Virus record (IMG/VR): IMGVR_UViG_3300046692_000595 | Coordinates: 1-34,122 of that record | Reading direction: 5' to 3' (one strand) | DNA from: a virus | DNA length: 34,122 nt | Part shown: in pieces, positions 28,986 to 34,122 of the stretch | Layout of the letters: every line of letters starts with the position of its first letter | How positions within the stretch are numbered: the stretch's first letter is position 1 | Position numbers and translations under genes: made by a program | Notes under the pieces: generated by a model | Database searches by the model: none | The model's input: only the letters and a program-made list of their open reading frames with translations | Told to the model about the DNA's origin: nothing

Positions 28986-29486
28986 CTACCTGTTCTTTTG
29001 CGCGGCCGCGTATGCAGCCTCGCAAGCAAATCCCGCTATTCGGCTTCGATCAAGCGCTTCTGCCAGTCTTCCCGCTTCTTCGTCAGCGCTACTACGCAGG
29101 TCGGCGAGCAGAACGGTAAGGTCGGCTCTTGCCTGGCTTCCGCTGGCAACCTCGGCAGCACAAGACTTTCGCTTGGCGAGGAGGTCAGTGATTTGCTGCT
29201 GCAGGCTGCGAGCCCGGTTATCAGCAACAACAACGGCAGCCGACACATGCTCAGTCTTGGCTTTCGCATCATCGGAGACTCGGTTGATGTCATTGGTGAT
29301 CTCGCGCTGAATGCGGAGCGTGTTGGTGAGCGAATCCACCCGGGCATTGGCAGTGTCGCGCTCGGCGGTGATGGCTGCTCGATCGTCCTTCACGCTATCG
29401 AGACGAAGCGATAGGTAACCCACAGCTGCGAGCGCTGCCAGCACTACCCACGCCCACGCCGGAACCAGCTTCAGCAACGCGTTCAC
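28986..29486 (-). CDS. DUF2514-like i-spanin candidate
   Basis: A 166-residue protein with an N-terminal anchor at about 10-27 (AWAWVVLAALAAVGYLSL) and a periplasmic, heptad-rich body: DDRAAITAERDTANARVDSL, ADNRARSLQQQITDLLAKRKSCAAE, then a second helix. This is the DUF2514 pattern, often found in Pseudomonas phage lysis regions and Rz-like in topology. A lipoprotein frame nested inside it supports the i-spanin interpretation. It overlaps the upstream membrane protein gene. Confidence 0.75.
   Translation of the reverse strand: MNALLKLVPAWAWVVLAALAAVGYLSLRLDSVKDDRAAITAERDTANARVDSLTNTLRIQREITNDINRVSDDAKAKTEHVSAAVVVADNRARSLQQQITDLLAKRKSCAAEVASGSQARADLTVLLADLRSSADEEAGRLAEALDRSRIAGFACEAAYAAAQKNR
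29036..29248 (-). CDS. Putative nested o-spanin-like lipoprotein
   Basis: In another frame of the DUF2514-like gene, ATG 29248 opens MCRLPLLLLITGLAAC, a short hydrophobic signal with a canonical lipobox LAAC, and a 55-residue mature part with several prolines (SPSESLVLPRLP; EPTLPF). Nesting inside a spanin-like gene is the Rz1 arrangement. The ribosome site is weak and only one basic residue precedes the hydrophobic stretch, so this needs support. Confidence 0.55.
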   Translation of the reverse strand: MCRLPLLLLITGLAACSSKSLTSSPSESLVLPRLPAEARQEPTLPFCSPTCVVALTKKREDWQKRLIEAE

Positions 29487-29821
29487 GGGGTCTGCCGTTC
29501 TACGGCTTCGTTGACCTTCTCCGCTGCCTTGCTCGCGGTATCGGCGGCATGGACGGCTGAGTTCGAAGCTTCCTGCACTTTCACCGCTGCATCCTGCGTC
29601 TTCTCGGCAAGGCTGTTGAGGCGAACGTCGCGGCTGCCCAGCGCTGCATCGTAGGCTGCGCGAACTTCGGCGAGCTGCTTCGTCTGGTCACTGCTGGCTG
29701 ACCACACTCCGGCTTGGTAGCCGAGGATCAGGCCGCCGGCCAGCAGCAGCGCTGCGATCACCCATACCTCTGCCCGACGCCACCAGCGGCGAGCAATGAA
29801 TTCCACAGCGCATCTGTCCAT
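29483..29821 (-). CDS. Single-span membrane protein of the lysis region
   Basis: A 112-residue protein. N-terminal basic segment FIARRWWRRAEVW, membrane span at about 19-36 (VWVIAALLLAGGLILGYQAG), then an Ala-rich helical periplasmic part with SSDQTKQLAEVRAAYDAAL and AVKVQEASNSAVHAADTASKAAEK repeats. It overlaps both neighbours by ATGA-type junctions. It could be a holin-associated or spanin-like protein; no certain family. Confidence 0.65.
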   Translation of the reverse strand: MDRCAVEFIARRWWRRAEVWVIAALLLAGGLILGYQAGVWSASSDQTKQLAEVRAAYDAALGSRDVRLNSLAEKTQDAAVKVQEASNSAVHAADTASKAAEKVNEAVERQTP

Positions 29822-30192
29822 CAGTTGATGCCTCCCAGCTTGGTACGCAGGCGGGCGATCTCTTCGCTCTGCGAGGTAACCGTGGCGGTGAGTTGTGCGA
29901 CTTGGCTGGTAAGGGCTTCGATCTTCCCCTCCATCCGCCCAACTGCTGCGGCAAGCTCGTTGCGCTCTTTGGCGAACTGGTCAGCGCGGGCTTCGGCTTC
30001 CTTTCGCGCAACACGCTCGGAGTCCAGCAACTCATTCAGCCGGCGAAGCGTGAAAATGTCGGCGTTATCCATCGCCCTGCCAGCAGCATCCTTTGAGAGA
30101 AATTTACGCAGCCAAAGGAAGGCGGCCAGCAGCACGGTTCCGGTACCGCCCAGCCAGGTAGCTGTGCCCGGGCCGAGGTCGGTAGGATCCAT
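29821..30192 (-). CDS. Holin-like membrane protein with coiled coil
   Basis: A 123-residue protein beginning MDPTDLGPGTATWLGGTG at ATG 30192, with GGAG seven bases upstream; the longer frame to 30264 is not supported. A single hydrophobic span lies at about 14-29 (GTGTVLLAAFLWLRKF), followed by a charged coiled coil (RRLNELLDSERVARKEAEARAD and later EGKIEALTSQVAQLTATV). Similar short proteins lie at the start of late operons in Pseudomonas phages and are often labelled holin. It is the first late gene in reading order, so it should be transcribed immediately after the late promoter. The holin role is not proven. Confidence 0.6.
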   Translation of the reverse strand: MDPTDLGPGTATWLGGTGTVLLAAFLWLRKFLSKDAAGRAMDNADIFTLRRLNELLDSERVARKEAEARADQFAKERNELAAAVGRMEGKIEALTSQVAQLTATVTSQSEEIARLRTKLGGIN

Positions 30193-30228
30193 AGTTACTC
30201 CAGAAAAAGGCACGCTATAACATGCGTT

Positions 30229-30257
30229 TCTATGAGATTGGTTAACTGAAAAACCAA
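30229..30257 (-). promoter_or_regulatory. Candidate late promoter with overlapping inverted repeat
   Basis: On the minus strand, TTGGTT (30252-30257) and CATAGA (30229-30234) are spaced by 17 bases, about 40 bases upstream of the holin-like gene. The inverted repeat TTGGTT-N8-AACCAA (30238-30257) covers the -35 and spacer. The match is weak, but position between the Q candidate and first late gene is where a late promoter is expected. Confidence 0.3.
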
Positions 30258-30301
30258 GTGTCACACGATTGAGGCATAATCAAAATTCAACAAACTAACA
30301 A

Positions 30302-30889
30302 ATGGATTCGCTAGTGAAGTCGACATACAAACGAGTTATTACCTACCACTGCATGGGCGCCATCTACTATCAAGGGCTGGCATTCGGCGAGGCCGGAAGA
30401 CATTTGATCGAGTCTGGCCAAAGCAATTTATTTGTGCCGGGCATGATTAATATTTGCCTAGCGACAGAAATATTTCTCAAATCAATCAACGCAACAATGA
30501 CTTACATACTCGACGAGGAGGAAGCGCAACCAGGCGGGGTAGCGTTATCGATTGGCCGTGACGACACTCTAAAAATCGCACCAGGGGGACAAGGTCACCA
30601 CCTGAGCAAACTTTTCGAAAAATTGCCAGAAGACGCACGTGAGTCAATAGGTGAATTTGCGAAAAGCGAAGGATATTTAGGTGATATTGGAGATGGCTTG
30701 CGTAAGTACGACAGAGTTTTTGTGGAGTGGCGTTACATCTACGAAAAAAACGACCCAGGTGTACTGGGAACTCATCCGCTACTCCAAATCTGCAATGCAA
30801 TTAACGCCTACTGCATGAGCAAGGTCGACCAGATGATAGGTGGGGTGGACGAAGAATACGACGACTCGGCAGACCACACGAAAGGATAA
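30302..30889 (+). CDS. HEPN-like plus-strand moron
   Basis: A 195-residue, acidic, mostly helical protein. Residues about 44-62 (FVPGMINICLATEIFLKSI) and 98-109 (GHHLSKLFEKLP) match the pattern of HEPN-like helical proteins (xLAxExxLK ... GHxLxxLFxxLP). A third helix holds FVEWRYIYEK. The catalytic R-x4-6-H of HEPN RNases is not visible, so it may be a non-catalytic HEPN. It is AT-rich, faces opposite to the late operon, has CATAAT at 30275-30280 as a possible -10, no clear ribosome site, and a strong terminator after it. HEPN proteins are common in anti-phage defence and toxin modules, but the role is inferred. Confidence 0.7.
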   Translation: MDSLVKSTYKRVITYHCMGAIYYQGLAFGEAGRHLIESGQSNLFVPGMINICLATEIFLKSINATMTYILDEEEAQPGGVALSIGRDDTLKIAPGGQGHHLSKLFEKLPEDARESIGEFAKSEGYLGDIGDGLRKYDRVFVEWRYIYEKNDPGVLGTHPLLQICNAINAYCMSKVDQMIGGVDEEYDDSADHTKG

Positions 30890-30903
30890 AAAACCAAACA
30901 CAC

Positions 30904-30929
30904 AAAACCCGGCTCGGTGGCCGGGTTTT
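30904..30929 (+). terminator. Bidirectional intrinsic terminator
   Basis: Arms AAAACCCGGC and GCCGGGTTTT around a six-base loop. It ends the HEPN-like gene on the plus strand, and the A-run on the other side makes it work for the minus strand too, downstream of the Q candidate. Confidence 0.85.
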
Positions 30930-31006
30930 AAAGTAGCTTCCGTGCACTTAGCGTTACTTGCGCACTATGGAAAAAGTACGCGCAAAACCCCTTCATGTCA
31001 ATATGA

Positions 31007-31684
31007 TTATGCCGCCTCTTGATCATTTTCCGCGTGGATCAACTGCCATAATGGTTGCTGAGCCTGAGTATCCACTTCCTTTATGACTTCTTTCAGGGAC
31101 TCCCACAGGTCGAGCCAGTCGCGCGTCCAGTTCTTTGGGTCAATGGTTACGCCAAAGAAAGTGTTCATCTCGCCGGCTACCCGTGCCGGGCCCCACTCGG
31201 CAGATCCGGCCACTTCCCCCTTATACGACTGCAGGGCCAGGGTAACCAAGTACTGCGCCTTTACGCGCTTGACGGAAGTCAGGTCAGGCAGCGCCGCTTT
31301 GGCGGTGACCAGCAGCACCGCATTCAGTAGGTGCCGCATATTCATAGCAGGGTGGTACAGGTAGTGACCGAACTGCTGCACCTGGAATGGCAGCGTGTCG
31401 ATGGCCCGCAGCACCTTGCCGATCGTGGCCAGGTGCGCGGCGCGGGCGGTGGACCGACCTACCGGCGTGCGCCGCGTCTCACTGATGCTGATCCTCTGGC
31501 GAACGATCTCGATGCGCTCTTCCTTGTCCTCGCCCAGCGCCGCAAACACCGCTTCATGCCGGCGCATCCGGGCGCCTTTCTTCACCGGCGCCGATGCACC
31601 ACGCTCAATGGCTACAGCGCTGATCGACGCGTTCGATTCGTGCTGAGCCTCAGTCCATACCTGCCTTGCGTTGATCAGTTTCAT
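31007..31684 (-). CDS. Candidate late antiterminator (Q position)
   Basis: A 225-residue basic protein starting MKLINARQVWTEAQHESNASI at ATG 31684, overlapping the NinG TGA; the longer frame from 31885 shadows NinG. Blocks seen are ISISETRRTPVGRSTARAAH, LPFQVQQFGHYLYHP and WTRDWLDLWESLKEVIKEV. I recognise no catalytic site and it is not clearly one of the classic Q families, but its place (directly after NinG, directly before the late leader) is that of Q, and the many hairpins in the late operon would need antitermination. Alternative: an unrelated nin-region protein. Confidence 0.5.
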   Translation of the reverse strand: MKLINARQVWTEAQHESNASISAVAIERGASAPVKKGARMRRHEAVFAALGEDKEERIEIVRQRISISETRRTPVGRSTARAAHLATIGKVLRAIDTLPFQVQQFGHYLYHPAMNMRHLLNAVLLVTAKAALPDLTSVKRVKAQYLVTLALQSYKGEVAGSAEWGPARVAGEMNTFFGVTIDPKNWTRDWLDLWESLKEVIKEVDTQAQQPLWQLIHAENDQEAA

Positions 31685-32262
31685 GCTGCTTCCTTTTTCA
31701 GTTCTCTGGTCTTTGCCCGATATTCGGCCTTGATGGTTTTGATTTCTTCGACAGTGTGTTTGCAGACCGGGTGCGGCCCTTCCAGCCAATCGACCTTTTC
31801 CGGGCCGATCAGCTGCATAAGCGAAAGCCGGTAATTCACCAAATTGCCGGACAGATGCGTGTTGCATGGGGCGCATTGCTTCCACACGTTGAGCGGTTCG
31901 AATCGCAGCTCGGGGTTCGCTCCCACAGAGCGATAGTGCCCAGCGTGGTATTGGCCTTCATGGTGGCGACCGCAGCTCACGCAAGGGCGATCGGAATCAC
32001 GCAGGCGGACCCACTCGTTGAACGCGGCCTGGGCTTCGCGCATGTGCTCCGCCCTGCTCTTCAGCTTCTCCTTGCGCACCTGGATCTCGCGGCGGTCGCG
32101 CTGGGCTATGGCCTTGCGGGCTTTGTCCTGATTCTTCGGCGCGTCGATCAATGCGCATGCCGGGCTGCAAACTGCCTGCCCCATCCGCGATGGGACGAAT
32201 GAGGCCCTGCAAGTAGCGACGCGGCATTTCTTCGGCCTGGGCTGCTTCCGTTCAATCGTCAT
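31681..32262 (-). CDS. ninG: NinG/Rap recombination protein
   Basis: A 193-residue protein with two Cys-rich parts: CRVATCRASF...CSPAC (C13, C18, C32, C36) and the HNH-like block C94-VSC97-GRHHEGQYHAGHY followed by C130-APC133-NTHLSGN. These and the FNEWVRLRD helix are the NinG (Rap) hallmarks. Lambda Rap is a Holliday-junction/D-loop nuclease acting in phage recombination. It overlaps NinB by ATGA and lies in lambda order. Confidence 0.9.
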   Translation of the reverse strand: MTIERKQPRPKKCRVATCRASFVPSRMGQAVCSPACALIDAPKNQDKARKAIAQRDRREIQVRKEKLKSRAEHMREAQAAFNEWVRLRDSDRPCVSCGRHHEGQYHAGHYRSVGANPELRFEPLNVWKQCAPCNTHLSGNLVNYRLSLMQLIGPEKVDWLEGPHPVCKHTVEEIKTIKAEYRAKTRELKKEAA

Positions 32263-32729
32263 GCAGCCTCCTGGCTCAACAGATCATCGAAGTACACGCC
32301 CTGCTGAGAGAAGCGCGCGACGATGCGGTCGGTGTAGGCCACGCCCTGTGCTCGGTTGAACAGGCTGGTCACCGGGAAGCCGTCCGGGCCAAACAGCTTG
32401 CAGCCGCCCATCATGGCCAGCTTCGTCTCGTACGGAAGGTGGCGCATGACGCGGTACCACTCAGCCTGAAACCCGGCATCCTCGTTCAGCAGGATCTGCA
32501 CGCCGACGTGCAACTTGCAGTACCGGCGAGCGTCGGCCTCGTCGCCGATCTGGGTCATCTCTGCGATGCGCTTGTACATCGCGAACCACAGCCGGTTTTG
32601 GTCGAGCGTGCGGTCCTTTCCCGCGCGTAGCGATACGACTACGAACTTCTTGTCGCGGTACATGGCGCTAAGCTTCGTGATGGCCTCGGAGAGTTTCGCC
32701 TGACAGTTCACGGAGATTTTGTCAGCCAT
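32259..32729 (-). CDS. ninB: NinB recombination protein
   Basis: A 156-residue protein with the NinB pattern: KKFVVVSLRAGKDRTLDQNRLWFAMYKRIAEM, ADARRYCKLHVGVQILL and LPYETKLAMMG, ending RFSQQGVYFDDL. In lambda, NinB (Orf) assists RecFOR-type loading on single-stranded DNA for Red recombination. Start ATG 32729 overlaps the preceding stop by eight bases. Confidence 0.9.
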   Translation of the reverse strand: MADKISVNCQAKLSEAITKLSAMYRDKKFVVVSLRAGKDRTLDQNRLWFAMYKRIAEMTQIGDEADARRYCKLHVGVQILLNEDAGFQAEWYRVMRHLPYETKLAMMGGCKLFGPDGFPVTSLFNRAQGVAYTDRIVARFSQQGVYFDDLLSQEAA

Positions 32730-32949
32730 GGGTGGCCACCTTGTTCGGCATTCCGTTGATCAGCTCGCCGAGTTGCTGTGTCAGTCGCTCGTTCTCGGCC
32801 AGCAACTCAAGCGCCACCTCTTCCACGGTTTTCTCCCCGAGGAATTCCTGCAGCGCCTCAGTGTTGCGCTTCCAGTCTGCGCAGTCGGCACGGTATGACG
32901 CAGCTTCGGCCCACAGCAGCTTCTGGAGTTTTTGTTTGTCGATGCTCAT
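32722..32949 (-). CDS. Small hypothetical early protein
   Basis: A 75-residue acidic helical protein (LQKLLWAEAASYRADCADWKRNTEALQEFLGEKTVEEVALELLAENERL). Start ATG 32949 with AAGGAG nine bases upstream. No named family. It sits between the replication-type gene and NinB with short overlaps, so probably part of the early operon. Confidence 0.7.
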   Translation of the reverse strand: MSIDKQKLQKLLWAEAASYRADCADWKRNTEALQEFLGEKTVEEVALELLAENERLTQQLGELINGMPNKVATHG

Positions 32950-33743
32950 TGAGCCGCACTCCTTGCTTGCAATTGTTCGGCCTGTTGAATGAGCAGAGCT
33001 CGGCGATCCGCCAGCTCATTGGCTGCCAGAATTCGCAGTTCTGTTTTCTCCTCAGCCGACGCTTGGCGCATGGCGAGCATCGAATCCTTCACCGCGGCGA
33101 GCCTCTCGCGCAGTTTTGGCGAAGGCCGCGCAACCTCACCGGTGAGCAGAGCGACGACAGCCCGACCGTCTTCTGTGACCGGCACGACACTCAAGTCGGC
33201 TAGGTACTGCTGAGCGCGCTCCTGAGGGATTCGCTGCATCTGCACGGCTTTGGTGATCGCCTGTGTGCGGCGGTTGGCGTCGAAGCCGACAGACACGTGC
33301 CAATTGACGTCTTTGTTGTCTTCCCGAGCCTGTCCGACCAGACGCTCGTAAGCGCTGTTGAACGCCATGCGCGCACCGACCTTGTCGCCGGCGTCGAGGA
33401 CAGGTTTCGCGGCTGCCAGCGCGAGCTGAATCTCGTCCGTCAGCACCACGGTTTCAAACTCGTCATTTGTGGTCATGGCGATGGCCCAAGCCTCGTCCTT
33501 GCCCGGCCGGCCGTCAGCAATCTGAACGCGCTGAAGAATGTCAGCCATTGCCAACTTGCCCTTCACCTCAAAGCGGCAAGCCTTCAGTGCGGTTTTCACC
33601 ACCGGTACTGGGTAAGCGCAGAGGTCTTCGGCCATGATCGCCGCAGTGCCTGGATTCATTTCCTGACCCATGGCCTCGGCGGTGGCGCAGATCGCTGCAG
33701 CGAGCCCGGCAACCTGCTGATCGTTCATTTCAAAGGTACTCAT
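32946..33743 (-). CDS. Replication-region protein, possible helicase-loader-like
   Basis: A 265-residue protein. The first 90 residues (QVAGLAAAICATAEAMGQEMN, then TAAIMAEDLCAYPVPVVKTALKACRFEVKGKLAMADIL) resemble the helical N-terminal domain of phage helicase loaders (the YPxxxVxxAL...LADI pattern). The rest is charged and helical, ending LQARSAAQ. No Walker motif. It follows a replication-type protein in the place of lambda P. ATG 33743 has GGGAG six bases upstream. The loader role is an inference from pattern and position. Confidence 0.6.
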   Translation of the reverse strand: MSTFEMNDQQVAGLAAAICATAEAMGQEMNPGTAAIMAEDLCAYPVPVVKTALKACRFEVKGKLAMADILQRVQIADGRPGKDEAWAIAMTTNDEFETVVLTDEIQLALAAAKPVLDAGDKVGARMAFNSAYERLVGQAREDNKDVNWHVSVGFDANRRTQAITKAVQMQRIPQERAQQYLADLSVVPVTEDGRAVVALLTGEVARPSPKLRERLAAVKDSMLAMRQASAEEKTELRILAANELADRRALLIQQAEQLQARSAAQ

Positions 33744-34122
33744 TGCGCTCTCCCGCTTGGCGCTTGGCCAAGACCATTTGCGCGGCCTGCTCGGCGGCGG
33801 AGACGTTCGCCTCGGTGCGCTCCATCTGGCGGGCAGTTGTCCCGTTGATGCGCTGACCGGTCACCCACTGCGTGTGGTAACTCTCGGCGTTGGCCAGTAG
33901 TTCGTTGAGGCTGTGGCACTTGCGCAGAACGGCGGCATCGCTGGTTTTCAGGAAGTGAGCTGCGACGTGATGAGCGACATCGGCACCGAGGCGGTCGACC
34001 AGTTGTCCAAGCTGGCCACCGACCTTGGCGTTCCACACCGGCCAAGTGCTGTAGCGCTTGCGGTAGGCCATGGCGTAGTTCGCCCAGACCTTGAAGGTTT
34101 TGCAGGACTGGTCTTTTGGACC
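33730..34122 (-). CDS. Replication-type protein, C-terminal part (cut by window edge)
   Basis: The frame is open to the window edge; the visible part has 130 residues and begins GPKDQSCKTFKVWANYAMAY. The segment KVWANYAMAYRKRYSTWPVWNAKVGGQLGQLVDRLGADVAHHVAAHFLKTSD is a typical C-terminal block of phage replication proteins in Pseudomonas (helix-turn-helix O-type proteins). The rest (LANAESYHTQWVTG, TARQMERTEAN) is helical. An internal ATG at 34071 is not a real start because the family signature extends beyond it. Overlaps the next gene by 14 bases. Confidence 0.75.
   Translation of the reverse strand, partial: GPKDQSCKTFKVWANYAMAYRKRYSTWPVWNAKVGGQLGQLVDRLGADVAHHVAAHFLKTSDAAVLRKCHSLNELLANAESYHTQWVTGQRINGTTARQMERTEANVSAAEQAAQMVLAKRQAGERNEYL

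Noticed and set aside
1-34122. CRISPR arrays, insertion sequences, transposase genes, rRNA
   Set aside because: No regularly spaced repeats, no terminal inverted repeats with target duplications, no transposase motifs and no rRNA-like sequence were found.

Overview
The window reads as most of a lambda-like siphophage prophage in a Pseudomonas chromosome. The Pseudomonas assignment is an inference: base composition is GC-rich, the SD and terminator style and protein families match prophages of fluorescent pseudomonads, and no rRNA or tRNA anchor is visible. No integrase, repressor or att core is seen. The lysogeny and early-control end must lie beyond position 34122, and the other prophage end probably lies somewhere in 412-1433.

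Almost everything runs on the minus strand, so the map reads from high to low coordinates. The order is: replication-type protein (cut by the window edge, 33730-34122), a possible helicase-loader-like protein, a small ORF, NinB, NinG, a positional candidate for the late antiterminator Q, the late leader region, holin-like and spanin-like membrane proteins (28986-30192), a putative metallopeptidase, terminase small and large subunits, portal, minor head protein, scaffold, major capsid protein, HeH-domain protein, and head-tail connectors. Then come tail terminator, tail tube, G and GT chaperones (joined by a -1 frameshift), tape measure, M, L, K, I, J, two small tip-associated proteins, tail fibre, two fibre-assembly candidates, endolysin, and Rz with nested Rz1. 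Most neighbours overlap by ATGA, as expected of one long late transcript. Lysis genes are split: holin-like and DUF2514-like genes lie before the terminase, while endolysin and Rz/Rz1 follow the tail fibre. Each location has an i-spanin/o-spanin-like nested pair.

Four accessory (moron-like) insertions interrupt the core. (1) A lipoprotein and an AbiTii-domain protein sit between tail genes K and I. (2) An AT-rich orphan gene sits between minor head protein and scaffold. (3) Two plus-strand genes, one a membrane-anchored coiled coil, sit between the spanin-like gene and the metallopeptidase. (4) A plus-strand HEPN-like gene with its own terminator sits between the Q candidate and the holin-like gene. 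These are the best candidates for lysogenic-conversion or anti-phage functions. At the low-coordinate edge are a plus-strand gene with a near-perfect LexA box and a DnaJ-like zinc motif, and an orphan CheY-like receiver.

A near-identical junction (hairpin, T-run, ATGCCTGGAG-type ribosome site) recurs at several module borders in the late operon.
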